Assembly: GCA_963714155.1 (NCBI GenBank)
Contig: OY970236.1
Coordinates: forward strand, 2,108,001-2,172,000
From: VRUE01 sp963714155
GTDB lineage: Bacteria > Actinomycetota > Thermoleophilia > Solirubrobacterales > 70-9
Direction of reading: 5' to 3'
DNA: 64,000 bases
The translations under genes and the position numbers were made by a program. Shown one piece after another: positions 17,109 through 25,818 of the stretch (position 1 is its first letter; every line of letters starts with the position of its first letter). The notes under the pieces are model-generated. The model worked only from the letters and a program-made list of their open reading frames with translations. It did no database searches and was not told the origin of the DNA.

Positions 17109-17519
17109 TCAGTCGGAGGCGACGCGTTCCAGCAGGACGACCGGGATCTCGCGCTCCGTGCGCTCCTGGTATTCGTCGTAGCTGGGCCACTCGGCGACCA
17201 TCTTGCGCCAGAGCGCCGGCTTCTCATCCGCGTTCGCGGTCCGGGCCCGCGCCTTGAAGCGGTCGGCCTCGACCTGGACCTCGACCTCGGGATTCTCAGC
17301 GAGGTTCAGGTACCAGGCGGGCGGCTCATCGGAGCCGCCCTTGGAGGCGACGATCGCGTAGGAGTCGCCCTCCGGCGCGTATATAAGCGGGGTGGTGCGC
17401 GGCTCGCCTGACTTGCGCCCCGTTGTCGTCAGCAGCAGGGTCTGCGTGCCCCGCCACTCGTGGCCTTCGGCGCCGTCGGTGGCGCGATAACGGTCTACGT
17501 GTTCCTGCCCGAAAAGCAT
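17109..17519 (-). CDS. Ddn-like (deazaflavin-dependent) oxidoreductase
   Basis: A 136-residue protein with the core of the F420-dependent Ddn family: LLLTTTGRKSGEPRTTPLIYA, DSYAIVASKGGSDEPPAWYLN, LAENPEVEVQV and a C-terminal EIPVVLLER. The family reduces quinones or nitro compounds using F420H2. It is the second such gene in the window and differs from the one at 13.5 kb, supporting active F420 use. The start is ATG 17519. Its 3' end lies 1 nt past the stop of the convergent binding-protein gene. Confidence 0.8.
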   Translation of the reverse strand: MLFGQEHVDRYRATDGAEGHEWRGTQTLLLTTTGRKSGEPRTTPLIYAPEGDSYAIVASKGGSDEPPAWYLNLAENPEVEVQVEADRFKARARTANADEKPALWRKMVAEWPSYDEYQERTEREIPVVLLERVASD

Positions 17520-17626
17520 CGTGGCAATCGTAGTCAAGCGCCTTCTTCGCCTTGCGGGATTACCCGGTCCAATTGCCACATTCGTAGAGGTAGGCTCGAT
17601 TGGCCAGGGACGACAAGGAGGAAGAG

Positions 17627-17926
17627 ATGTATGCACGAGTAGCTCAGTGGGAGGGCGCCGAGGCAAAAGCGCTCGAAGACAGCGCCGCCCAGATCCGCGC
17701 CCAAGCCGAGTCCGCGGGAGGCCCGCCGCCCGGAGTGCCGGCGAAAGAGTTCCTGCTCTTTCACGACACTGCCGCCGGCAAGGCCCTCGCCGTAACGCTC
17801 TTCGAGAGCGAGGAGGACTACCGCCAGGGCGACGAGACGCTGAACTCGATGAGCCCTCCCGGCGAAGGGATGGGGCGCCGAGTCTCGGTCGAGAAGCTCG
17901 AGCTGGTGGTGCGGGTCGAGGCGTAG
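17627..17926 (+). CDS. small dimeric alpha/beta-barrel-like protein
   Basis: A 99-residue protein starting MYARVAQWEGA. The ATG at 17627 follows a perfect AAGGAGG (17615-17621), one of the strongest ribosome-binding sites in the window. The central FLLFHDTAAGKALAVTLFESEEDYRQGDE resembles ABM-type ferredoxin-like proteins (read here in pieces of that length or less in homologs). Function is unknown. An upstream TTG at 17600 is in frame but less likely. Confidence 0.6.
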   Translation: MYARVAQWEGAEAKALEDSAAQIRAQAESAGGPPPGVPAKEFLLFHDTAAGKALAVTLFESEEDYRQGDETLNSMSPPGEGMGRRVSVEKLELVVRVEA

Positions 17927-17955
17927 GCGATCAAACGGACGAGGCTCCACGCTAC

Positions 17956-19644
17956 CTAGCTGAGCTGAAGCTGCTCGGCCGCGAAGAGCTCATGGACGAG
18001 CCTGATCGCGATCGAGCCCTCGCCGACCGCGGAGGCGACGCGGTTCATCGACCCGTGCCGGACGTCTCCCGCGGCGAAGACACCGGGCATGCTGGTCTCG
18101 AGCGAGAACGGGCTGCGCTCGAGCGGCCAGATTCCGTCGTCCTCGATGTCCGCCCCGGTGCGAATGAAGCCGCCGTCCCCCAGCGTGCACGCCGCCGACA
18201 GCCACTCCGTGTTGGGGCGGGCGCCGATCATCAAGAAGAGCTCGTCGGCATCAACCGTCTCCGTCGCCCCGTCGGCGCGGGAGCGAAGGACCAGATGCCC
18301 GAGCCAGCCATCCCCGCCTTTGCCACCGCCGACGACCTCGGTCCCGAGGCGCACATCGATGTTGGGTGTGACTTCGATCTGCCTCACCAGGTAGTGGGAC
18401 ATCCCCTTCTCCAAAGACTCAGCCCGCACCACGAGCGTCACCCGGCGGGCGTATTCGGCCAGGTGCAGGGCCGCCTGGCCGGCGGAGTTGGCGCCGCCGA
18501 CGACGTAGGCCTCCTCGTCGATCGCCGTTGTCGCCTCGGAGGCGGGGCCGCCGTAGAAGACCCCGGCCCCGACCAGGTCCTCGATCTCGGGCACGCCAAG
18601 CCGGCGGTAGGTGGCGCCGGTGGCAAGGATGACCGCGGGGGCGCTGACCTCGCCTCCGTCGGAGAGCCCAACGTGGATGCGCCCGCCCTCGCGCCGGATC
18701 GCGGTCGCGTCGTGCATGAAGGCGAACTTGGCGCCGAAGACCCAGGCCTGCTCGTAGGCGCTCTCCGCCAGCCGGCGACCGCTGACCCCGCGCGGAAAGC
18801 CGAGGTAGTTGCGGATCAACGAGCTCGAGGTCGCCTGGCCGCCGATGCCGCCGTCGTCGACGACCAGCGTGCGGAAGCCCTCGGAGGCGCCGTAGACCGC
18901 CGCCGAGAGGCCGGCCGGCCCGCCGCCGACGATGATCACGTCGTACTCGCGCCGATCGGGGTCGATGGTGGCGCCGGCGGCACTGGCCAGCTCCAGGTTG
19001 GTCGGGTTGGCGAGCACGGTGCCGCCGGGGAAGACGACGAGGGGAAGCGGCTCGCCGTTGCCCGACTCCTCCACCAGCGCCCGACCGTCCGGCGAGTCGG
19101 CGAGAAGAAATGCGTGCGGCACCGCGCAGCGACCGAGGACCTCTTTCAGCTCGCTGCCCCTGCCCGTCCACGACTCGCTGACGATGTGAACGGTGTGCGG
19201 CGAGACGCGCTTCGCGTTTGCCCACTCGAGCAGAAAGGTCGAGACCGACTGGTGGAACAGCTCGTCCGGCGTCTGCGACGGCCTGATCACGTAGTACTCG
19301 ATCTGCCGTCGCGCCATCGCCTCGAAGATCTCCTCGGCGGTCTGCCCGTCGCCCCAGCTGCCCCACTCGATCAGCAGCCCGCGCTGGGCGTGCGCGTGGA
19401 GATCACGCACCCTGCCAAGCAGCTCGCCTCCCGTCGTCTGGCCGAACCGTTGCGCGGCGAGAACGAGCGCGACGTCCTCGCCGGCGGCCGCCAGCGCCTC
19501 GAGCTCCACCATCGCGCCCTCCGCCGAGGCCAGGCAAACGACGCGGTAGCTCCGCGCGTAGCGGTCGACCAGCTCGCGCTCGACCTCGCGCAGCGCACTC
19601 TCGTCTTCGTCGATGGCAAAAAGGACGGGAAGGGACACGACCAC
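17956..19644 (-). CDS. pseudo-receiver / thioredoxin-reductase-like FAD oxidoreductase fusion
   Basis: A 562-residue fusion. Residues 1-130 resemble a response-regulator receiver (FAIDEDESALREVERELVDR), but the phospho-acceptor position reads VLAAQRF instead of the usual LADQ, and the late KP is RP, so phosphorylation is unlikely. About 150-230 is a thioredoxin-like segment (LPLVVFPGGTVLANPTN). From about 235 a TrxR-like FAD/NADPH module follows (IIVGGGPAGLSAAVYGAS, YVVGGANSAGQAALHLAEYA, GVFAAGDVRHGSMNR). The redox CxxC of true thioredoxin reductases is replaced by YGGPASEA, so it is not a classical disulfide reductase. It follows a TetR gene by 6 nt. Confidence 0.8.
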   Translation of the reverse strand: MVVSLPVLFAIDEDESALREVERELVDRYARSYRVVCLASAEGAMVELEALAAAGEDVALVLAAQRFGQTTGGELLGRVRDLHAHAQRGLLIEWGSWGDGQTAEEIFEAMARRQIEYYVIRPSQTPDELFHQSVSTFLLEWANAKRVSPHTVHIVSESWTGRGSELKEVLGRCAVPHAFLLADSPDGRALVEESGNGEPLPLVVFPGGTVLANPTNLELASAAGATIDPDRREYDVIIVGGGPAGLSAAVYGASEGFRTLVVDDGGIGGQATSSSLIRNYLGFPRGVSGRRLAESAYEQAWVFGAKFAFMHDATAIRREGGRIHVGLSDGGEVSAPAVILATGATYRRLGVPEIEDLVGAGVFYGGPASEATTAIDEEAYVVGGANSAGQAALHLAEYARRVTLVVRAESLEKGMSHYLVRQIEVTPNIDVRLGTEVVGGGKGGDGWLGHLVLRSRADGATETVDADELFLMIGARPNTEWLSAACTLGDGGFIRTGADIEDDGIWPLERSPFSLETSMPGVFAAGDVRHGSMNRVASAVGEGSIAIRLVHELFAAEQLQLS

Positions 19645-19650
19645 GAAAAA

Positions 19651-20307
19651 TTACTGATCGAGAAAGCGTCGCTCGATCCCGTCGAGCACGGTCTGCAGGC
19701 CGAGCTCGAAGCGCTCGATCGAAGAGCGGCTGCGGAGGTTGTCGGGCAGGGCGGCTAGCTCGGGGAGCTCGATCACGTCGCTGGCGGCAATCGCCGCCTT
19801 CATCTCCTCCGGGTTGACCGTGGCGACGGTTCGAAACGAGTAGCCGATCACGTAGTCGTTGACGATTCCCTGCACCTGCCAGACGTCCGCGTGCTCGAGC
19901 GGAAGCGTGGTCAGCGCCCGCGCCACCTGCTTGGCGACTTTGACTCCGTTGGGTCCCGGGCCAACCCGCTCGGCGTGGGCAAAGAGTGCCCAAGGGTGAG
20001 AGGCGTAGGCGGCGTACATCGTCCGCGCCGAGACCGTGATCGCCTCTCGCCAGTCTTTCGGCAGGGGTTGGGAGACCAGCATCTCCCCCACCACCTCGTC
20101 GGTCATCGCGGCAAGCAAGTCGCGCTTGCTGGCGAAGTGGTCGTAAAGGCTCATCGCCCGCCCGTCGAGCTCGGCGGCGACGCGCCTGATCGAGACCGCC
20201 TCGAGACCCTCGGCGTCGGCCAGGCGGATTGCCGCCTCGGTGATCGCCTCTGGCGACAGTCGCTGCCGTTTCTTCGCCTGGTCCCCGGGGGGCTTCGACT
20301 TCTGCAC
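19651..20307 (-). CDS. TetR-family regulator
   Basis: A 218-residue TetR regulator with a lysine-rich N-terminal tail. The HTH is ITEAAIRLADAEGLEAVSIR followed by AAELDGRAMSLYDHF. The C-terminal domain resembles the tetracycline-repressor-like C1 group. GTG 20307 was chosen because homology begins there; the frame extends upstream without family sequence. It is directly upstream of the FAD fusion gene, which it probably controls. No clear palindrome was found upstream. Confidence 0.8.
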   Translation of the reverse strand: MQKSKPPGDQAKKRQRLSPEAITEAAIRLADAEGLEAVSIRRVAAELDGRAMSLYDHFASKRDLLAAMTDEVVGEMLVSQPLPKDWREAITVSARTMYAAYASHPWALFAHAERVGPGPNGVKVAKQVARALTTLPLEHADVWQVQGIVNDYVIGYSFRTVATVNPEEMKAAIAASDVIELPELAALPDNLRSRSSIERFELGLQTVLDGIERRFLDQ

Positions 20308-20480
20308 GCTTGAACCGTAGTCCCAACCGACCGGATCGCGACGGCTTGCGAGGAAATGCGGCGCCCTAGGCTGCTTCACCGGATCTTGGAGTGATACGGT
20401 GTAGCGGGTCGCACCAGGGGAGCCGACGTGAGCAAGCAGGCGCAGCGCCTGCGCAAGCCAGAACAGCGGAGGGGACATTG

Positions 20481-21692
20481 ATGACTTCGAGGGAAACCGT
20501 GTCAATGGGCGAAGCGGCGATCGGCCGTAGAATGATGCGAGCCACGGGGGCGATCGGACTCGCCTTGCTCTTGGCGTTGGGCGCTTGGGCATCGGCGGCG
20601 AGCGCTGAGCCCCTCTCGATGACGTTCACCGAAGACCGTGCCAACGTCGGGGTCCAGCTCTCCGACACGGCTCTCTTTGAGGCGCCCGATGTAGCTCCAC
20701 TCGAGGCGCAAATTGGTCCGGCGGGCGAATCAATCACGGCGGGCGTTCTGCAGGTTCCCCAGTTCACGACGCACATCACCACCCCCATCGTTGCCGACGT
20801 CACCGTCGATTTCGATATCGGAGTCATCACGGGGAGCTTCACCCAGGCGACCGGCGCACTCACCCTGAGTGGCCAGGCAGGCGGGACGCTGACTTCCGAC
20901 GGAGAAGAATGCACCGTTTCGACGACCCCGTCGCCCCTGATCCTCTCGACCACGGGGAATAACGGAGGCACTAGCCCGCGCTCCGGAGCGCCGTTCACCC
21001 ACGGGCTCACCGGGGCGGGAGCGATCGCCGGGCAGTGGACCGATATGCAGGCGACGCCAGTCGACCCCGAGGACACCGAAAACGTCAACTTCTGCAGCGA
21101 CGTTGAGACTCGCATCGGCGGGCCGGGAGGCATCTGGCTCGAGCAGGCGGGCGACGTCGTGCCACCGTCGGCGCCGCAGCTCACCAGCACCGACCCGTCC
21201 TCGCCTAACCCGAGCGGCACCCCACGGATCCGCGGCGCCGCCGAGGCGGGATCGACGGTGCGCCTCTATGCGGGCGCGGGCTGCACGGGCTCGCCAATCG
21301 CCTCCCACGGCGCCGCCGAGCTTGGCTCGCCTGGCATCCGCGTCGAGGTCGGAGAGGGCGTCACCGCCACCTTCTCGGCGACCGCCACCGACGCCGCCGG
21401 CAACACCTCCGCCTGCTCGGGGTCGATCTCATACACGCGCCCACCGCATGGCGACCCCCCGGCCCCCGGATGCATCGTCCCGCAGCTGGTCGGCAAGAAG
21501 CTGAAGGCGGCGAAGAAAAAGATCAGGGCAGCCGGCTGCAAGGTCGGCACGGTCCAGAAGCCAAGCCAGCCGAAAGGCAAAGGGCGGCGACAGCTAGTCG
21601 TCAAGTCGTCGAGCCCCGCAGCGGGCACGAGATCTGCCAGCGGCAACGTCGACATCACGCTCGGGCCGAAGCCCCGAAAAGCACACCGCTAA
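20481..21692 (+). CDS. secreted protein with Ig-like and PASTA domains
   Basis: A 403-residue exported protein. A signal peptide (AIGLALLLALGAWASAASA) is followed by an all-beta region to ~220. Next comes an Ig-like domain (PSAPQLTSTDPSSPNPSGT to TACSGSISYT), often used as a spacer in cell-surface proteins. The C-terminal PASTA domain begins CIVPQLVGKKLKAAKKKI and ends GNVDITLG; PASTA domains bind muropeptides or beta-lactams, so a wall-associated role is likely. The tail is basic. ATG 20481 has GGAGGGG upstream. Confidence 0.7.
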   Translation: MTSRETVSMGEAAIGRRMMRATGAIGLALLLALGAWASAASAEPLSMTFTEDRANVGVQLSDTALFEAPDVAPLEAQIGPAGESITAGVLQVPQFTTHITTPIVADVTVDFDIGVITGSFTQATGALTLSGQAGGTLTSDGEECTVSTTPSPLILSTTGNNGGTSPRSGAPFTHGLTGAGAIAGQWTDMQATPVDPEDTENVNFCSDVETRIGGPGGIWLEQAGDVVPPSAPQLTSTDPSSPNPSGTPRIRGAAEAGSTVRLYAGAGCTGSPIASHGAAELGSPGIRVEVGEGVTATFSATATDAAGNTSACSGSISYTRPPHGDPPAPGCIVPQLVGKKLKAAKKKIRAAGCKVGTVQKPSQPKGKGRRQLVVKSSSPAAGTRSASGNVDITLGPKPRKAHR

Positions 21693-21754
21693 GACCGTAA
21701 CTGCTTGGGCAAGTGGCGCCGGGCCTACACGGGGGTCGGAGTAGGGTCCGGCCG

Positions 21755-22849
21755 GTGCCGCGGAGAGTAATAAGCATTCTTTCGCCGGTGGCTCTGCTGC
21801 TGCTCGTCTTCATGAGTGCGGTCGCAACGGCCTCGCCGCCCGGCCCCCGGTTGGCGGTTGTCAGCCTGCGGGACCCCGAATGGACCCAGCTCTACACCGT
21901 CGATCCTGAGGGCGGCGCCCGCCAATCGCTCTACTCCCTCAGCGCCGCGAAAGCACCTCGGGCGGTGTACCCATGGTCGGCTCCCTCCTGGTCGCCAGAC
22001 GGCAAGCGAATCGCGTTCACGGCGCTGAACGAAGCTCTCCCCGAGTTCGGCCGCACCGGCACGAGCCTGGCCTCGATCTCGGTCGAGGGAGGTGCAGTGA
22101 AGCCGATTCCCGGCACCGGAAACGGATACGACCCGGTGTTCTCACCAGACGGGCGCACGATCGCCTTCGCAAGGCAGCAGGAACGCCACGGCAGGTCGGA
22201 AGGGGAGGGCGACTTCGAGAGCGTCTCGATTTGGCTCGCTGACTTGCAGACCGGGAAGTCGAGGGCCTTGACGCCTTGGCGCAACGACGTCTTCCTCTTT
22301 CCCGGGTCGTTCTCGCCGGACGGCTCGCGCCTGGCGGTCAGCCGGAGAATCGACGACAAGCCCACCGATGCCGCGGAGATCGGTCTTGACGGCAAATCGA
22401 TCAGGGTCCTGGCCCGAAATGCCTACGAACCCATCTACTCGCCCGACGGCCGCTCGATTGCCCTCCTCCGTGGCCCACTGAAAGAAGTCACGAGACACTT
22501 CCCGCCGAACGGAAGCCTCCGCCTCGCGGCGCGCCTCACCGACATCTTCGTGATGAAAGCCTCCGGCGGCGGCCTGCGGCAGCTGACCCACACCAAGCGG
22601 GCGGTCGAGGAGGCTCCGCGCTGGGACCCCTCAGGGCAACGCCTCGCCTACACGGACTGGCGGCCGTTCGATTATGGAAAGGAGTCCGCCGAAGTCCAAG
22701 AATCGGTCGGGTACGAATTCAGCAAGAGCGTCCGGGTGATCAACGCCGACGGAACTTGCCCGACGACGATCCTCTCAGGGCTTGACTCGATTCACTACGC
22801 CGCGGTCTGGCAGCCCGGTGAACGCGGGTCGGCACCAATTAGCTGCTGA
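21755..22849 (+). CDS. secreted TolB-like beta-propeller protein
   Basis: A 364-residue protein with an N-terminal signal anchor (VALLLLVFMSAVATASPPG) and repeated WD40-like/TolB blades. Examples are APSWSPDGKRIAFTA, DPVFSPDGRTIAFAR, GSFSPDGSRLAVSRR, EPIYSPDGRSIALLR and APRWDPSGQRLAYTD. Such propellers mediate protein contacts or bind small ligands outside the membrane. GTG 21755 was chosen because the signal starts soon after; the frame also opens at 21713. No Tol-Pal genes are nearby, as expected outside Proteobacteria. Confidence 0.75.
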   Translation: MPRRVISILSPVALLLLVFMSAVATASPPGPRLAVVSLRDPEWTQLYTVDPEGGARQSLYSLSAAKAPRAVYPWSAPSWSPDGKRIAFTALNEALPEFGRTGTSLASISVEGGAVKPIPGTGNGYDPVFSPDGRTIAFARQQERHGRSEGEGDFESVSIWLADLQTGKSRALTPWRNDVFLFPGSFSPDGSRLAVSRRIDDKPTDAAEIGLDGKSIRVLARNAYEPIYSPDGRSIALLRGPLKEVTRHFPPNGSLRLAARLTDIFVMKASGGGLRQLTHTKRAVEEAPRWDPSGQRLAYTDWRPFDYGKESAEVQESVGYEFSKSVRVINADGTCPTTILSGLDSIHYAAVWQPGERGSAPISC

Positions 22850-22899
22850 CCCGGGCCGACCACGCGGATGAGCCAGGTCATGCGAGGCAAGCGCTGCTA

Positions 22900-22973
22900 T
22901 CGGGGAGACAGGATTTGAACCTGCGACCGCTCGGCCCCCAGCCGAGTGCGCTACCAGACTGCGCCACTCCCCG
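22900..22973 (-). tRNA. tRNA-Pro (GGG)
   Basis: A 74-nt cloverleaf on the minus strand. The acceptor is CGGGGAG/CTCCCCG. The anticodon arm CTCGG-CTGGGGG-CCGAG has anticodon GGG, and the T arm CAGG-TTCAAAT-CCTG follows. The discriminator is A and no CCA is encoded. Confidence 0.95.
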
Positions 22974-23045
22974 TGGCTGTCTGCATTCTGACGTATCGGC
23001 AACGACTGAGGATTCGACCCGGCAAGCGCTGCAAAGTGCCTGGGG

Positions 23046-23059
23046 CGAACGTCTGTTCG
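23046..23059 (+). promoter_or_regulatory. LexA (SOS) box before the HNH nuclease gene
   Basis: CGAACGTCTGTTCG is an exact match to the Gram-positive/actinobacterial LexA core CGAAC-N4-GTTCG. TAGGCT at 23065 could be a -10 for a leaderless transcript starting near the ATG at 23079, so LexA bound here would block initiation. Confidence 0.65.
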
Positions 23060-23078
23060 TATAGCTAGGCTCGCGCGT

Positions 23079-23516
23079 ATGAGGCGGTGCGGGAGATGCG
23101 AGGTGGACAAGCCCCTTGAGGAATTCGCTTGGCGCCGGAAAGCCAAGGGACAGCGGGACAACTACTGCCGCCCATGTCGCGCGGCGTACAAGCGGGCCCA
23201 TTACGCGGCAAACAAGCGTCGCTACATCGAAGCGGCTCGACTGCGCAGAGAAGCGGCCGTTGCCGAGCGGGTCGAGTATCTAGTCGCCTACTTCCGTGAT
23301 CATCCCTGTGTCGATTGCGAAGAGCGCGATCCGGTGGCGCTGGAGTTCGACCACCTGAGGGACAAGGAGTTCGGGATCGGCAATGGATTCCGGGACCGCA
23401 ATTGGCAGAGCGTCCTCGACGAGATGGCAAAGTGCGAGGTCGTTTGTGCAAACTGTCATCGACGTCGCACCGCGAAGCGGGGCGGCTTCGCTCGCGCGGT
23501 GGTAGCTCAACGGTAG
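23079..23516 (+). CDS. HNH-type endonuclease, probably SOS-regulated
   Basis: A 145-residue nuclease. An N-terminal zinc-knuckle pair (CGRC near residue 4, CRPC near 30) is followed by a basic helix. The HNH motif comes next: CVDCEERDPVALEFDH, then CEVVCANCHRRRT. Asp precedes the first catalytic His, as in many phage and actinobacterial HNH proteins. It should nick or cut DNA with a single metal ion. An SOS box lies upstream. The last seven codons overlap the 5' end of tRNA-Gly, with the stop in the D arm, suggesting insertion or growth into the tRNA gene. Confidence 0.8.
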   Translation: MRRCGRCEVDKPLEEFAWRRKAKGQRDNYCRPCRAAYKRAHYAANKRRYIEAARLRREAAVAERVEYLVAYFRDHPCVDCEERDPVALEFDHLRDKEFGIGNGFRDRNWQSVLDEMAKCEVVCANCHRRRTAKRGGFARAVVAQR

Positions 23517-23566
23517 AGCCTCGCCCTTCCAAGGCGATGATGCGGGTTCGATTCCCGTCCGCCGCT
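23496..23566 (+). tRNA. tRNA-Gly (TCC)
   Basis: A 71-nt cloverleaf. The acceptor GCGGTGG pairs with CCGCCGC (one T-G). The anticodon arm TCGCC-CTTCCAA-GGCGA has anticodon TCC, and the T arm is GCGGG-TTCGATT-CCCGT. Its first 21 nt are also the end of the HNH nuclease gene on the same strand. Confidence 0.94.
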
Positions 23567-23606
23567 CTCCCCCCTCCAGCCTGGCCGGGGCCTCAAGACT
23601 GGCGCG

Positions 23607-24842
23607 ATGCGGTCGATGCAGAGGTCTATGCGCGATCGTTCGGGAAGACTCCTCGCGGCGCTGCTCGCCGCGACAGCGTGCCTGGCAATTGCTGCCGGTT
23701 GCGGCGGGTCCGGCGACCAAGGCTCGGCGGCCGACGGCGACGCCGCGCTCGTGCCCTGGCCGCTCTTCGGCCGCGTCCCCGAGCGCACGCACTACCTGCC
23801 GGCCAAAGAGCGCTTCCTCGATCCGCCGCTGAAGGAAGCGTGGTCGATCAATACGCACGCGCTGATCGAGTTCCCGCCGGCGGTCGCAGGGGGCGTTGCC
23901 TACGTCGTCAACAAGTACGGCAACGCCAAAGCGGTGCGGCTCAGCGACCGCAAGATCCTCTGGGAACGTGACACCAACCCGAAGGACGCCGGCAAACCGA
24001 CCGATGTGACCGGGCCGGTCTACCACGAAGGCAAGGTCTTCTTCGCCTACGTCGACGGCAACCTAGTCGCGGTCGATGCCAAGAGCGGCGTGGAAGCCTG
24101 GAAGCGCAAGCTCGTCGGCCACCTCGAATCCTCGCCGATGGCGGTTGGCGGCACCCTCTATCTCGGCACCGACAAGACCAACGTCATCGCTGTGCGGGTT
24201 TCCGATGGCAAGGTTCTCTGGCAGTTCAACTCGCCGGCGGCGATCAAAGCGAGCCCCAGCTTCCACGACGGCCGCCTCTACGTCGCCGACTACGAGAGCG
24301 GCATGTTCTGCCTCGAGGCCGGGAACGGCAAGCTGATCTGGCGCACCAACACCTCGAAGGTGGCGCCCTTCGGCGAGGGCGGCTTCTACTCGTCGCCGGC
24401 GGTCGCCTTCGGCCGCGTCTACGCCGCGCGCGACGACGGCACGGTCTTCGCCTTCAACGAAAAGAGCGGCAAGGTCGCCTGGTCCTTCCCCACCAACAAC
24501 TTCGTCTACGGCTCTCCGGCCGTAGCCCGCGTCCCCGGCACACCACCGAGCGTCTATATCGGCTCCTACGACGAGCACTTCTACGCGCTTGACGCGCGCA
24601 GCGGCAAGCAGCACTGGCGCTACGACGTCGGTGGGCCCGTGCCCGGCACGGCGACCGTGATCGGCCACACCGTCTACACCTCGAGCTTCAAGACCCGCGA
24701 GGCGATTGGGATCGACGCGCGCACCCACCGCAAGACCTTCGAGCTGAAGCAGGCCGGCTACACGCCGATGGTCTCCGACGGCCGCCGCCTCTACCTGATC
24801 GGCTACTACGAGCTGATCGGCCTGCAGCCAACGCGGCCCTGA
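23607..24842 (+). CDS. PQQ-repeat beta-propeller lipoprotein (BamB-like)
   Basis: A protein of up to 411 residues. A signal peptide ends in the lipobox LAIAAGC, so it is membrane-anchored outside the cell. The body is an eight-bladed propeller with repeated VDAKSGVEAWKRKL, VSDGKVLWQFNSPA, EAGNGKLIWRTNT, EKSGKVAWSFPT and DARSGKQHWRYDV blades. These are PQQ-like repeats as in BamB, but catalytic PQQ residues are not evident. The role is probably a scaffold or ligand-binding surface. ATG 23607, 23619 and 23628 are alternative starts. Confidence 0.78.
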   Translation: MRSMQRSMRDRSGRLLAALLAATACLAIAAGCGGSGDQGSAADGDAALVPWPLFGRVPERTHYLPAKERFLDPPLKEAWSINTHALIEFPPAVAGGVAYVVNKYGNAKAVRLSDRKILWERDTNPKDAGKPTDVTGPVYHEGKVFFAYVDGNLVAVDAKSGVEAWKRKLVGHLESSPMAVGGTLYLGTDKTNVIAVRVSDGKVLWQFNSPAAIKASPSFHDGRLYVADYESGMFCLEAGNGKLIWRTNTSKVAPFGEGGFYSSPAVAFGRVYAARDDGTVFAFNEKSGKVAWSFPTNNFVYGSPAVARVPGTPPSVYIGSYDEHFYALDARSGKQHWRYDVGGPVPGTATVIGHTVYTSSFKTREAIGIDARTHRKTFELKQAGYTPMVSDGRRLYLIGYYELIGLQPTRP

Positions 24843-24892
24843 CGGATCACCGAAACCGTGTCAGCCCGCGATATAGGCGGGTTGAGACGGAC

Positions 24893-25747
24893 TCAGTAGC
24901 CGGGCGGGTGACGGGCGACGAAGCCGGCCGGTGGAACGCCGGCTACGTGCCAGCGTGGGCCGCTGCCGCGGGCGTCGCCGACTGTGTCCCAGCGCAGGCC
25001 GGCGATCACCGCGTAGACGTGGGAGGGACTGGCGTAGATCGTGATCCAGCGCCCCTCGCCGGGTGCGCCCCAGGAGACGAACTGGCCCGAGGTGAGCGGC
25101 TCAGCGAGGAAACCGCCGCCGGCAAGCGCGAAGCTGACCGCGCCGGAACAGTCGTAGCCGCGGTCATACCAGGAGCCGTGTCCCCCGCCCCATACGTAGG
25201 GCCGGCCGACGATCGTGTTGGCGCCGTTGATCGCGCCGGCGACGCGTTCGGGCGCCCCCGGCGGCGAGAGAGCGATGCCGCTGACGTAGGTGGCGGTTGG
25301 GTCGCCGTATGAGTTGGGCGTGGCAGGGATGCGGGCGACCAGCGGTTCGCCGCGGGTCCCGGGCGGCGGTGGCACTTTGGTGCCGTTGGTACCGGCGGAG
25401 GCCGGTGGCAGCGGCACCTCACCGCTGGCGTATTCCTCAAATGTCACCTCCCCCGGCTCGACTGACTGCTTGGCAACCTTCTCGGCCGTGGTCGCGCCCT
25501 CGTACTTGGCCCCGAGGTAGACGAGGCTGCCTTCGATCGCGTCGAGCACGCCGGCCGCCTTCGCCGCCGTCATCAGTGCCTGGCCGAGTGGATCGTGGCT
25601 TTCGGGAGCTGCCTCCGCGGCCGCCGCACTTGCTGGGCTGAGGGCCGAGCTTCCTGGCACCGTGGCAATTCCCGCGAGCAGCAGGCCGGCGGCGCAAATC
25701 GCCGTCGCCAGCAGCCGCTCCACAGCCCTCATGCTCACCCCGCCCAT
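24893..25747 (-). CDS. secreted NlpC/P60-like cell-wall hydrolase
   Basis: A 284-residue exported protein. A signal peptide (LLATAICAAGLLLAGIATVP) leads into an Ala-rich helical region and a Pro-rich linker. The NlpC/P60-like catalytic domain has the nucleophile in GRPYVWGGGHGSWYDRGYDC followed by SG. The downstream His lies in SPSHVYAVIAGLRWDT. Such enzymes cut gamma-D-Glu-type peptide bonds in peptidoglycan. A paralog with the same domain lies 71 bp away in divergent orientation, so a shared regulatory region is likely. Confidence 0.75.
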   Translation of the reverse strand: MGGVSMRAVERLLATAICAAGLLLAGIATVPGSSALSPASAAAAEAAPESHDPLGQALMTAAKAAGVLDAIEGSLVYLGAKYEGATTAEKVAKQSVEPGEVTFEEYASGEVPLPPASAGTNGTKVPPPPGTRGEPLVARIPATPNSYGDPTATYVSGIALSPPGAPERVAGAINGANTIVGRPYVWGGGHGSWYDRGYDCSGAVSFALAGGGFLAEPLTSGQFVSWGAPGEGRWITIYASPSHVYAVIAGLRWDTVGDARGSGPRWHVAGVPPAGFVARHPPGY

Positions 25748-25818
25748 GACTCAGGACTGTAGCCAGAGCGCGCTTTCGGCCAACCCGAGCCGGGCCGTCC
25801 GGCTACCCTCCGCTGCCG

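Noticed and set aside
17521..19758. A 745-codon open frame on the plus strand
   Set aside because: It is the antisense shadow of the receiver-TrxR fusion; its sequence is low-complexity Arg/Ala/Gly with no family motifs.
20460..20480. Third copy of the 45-bp repeat (GAACAGCGGAG)
   Set aside because: Only 11 nt of the right arm match and no left arm is present; it is probably just a ribosome-binding region.
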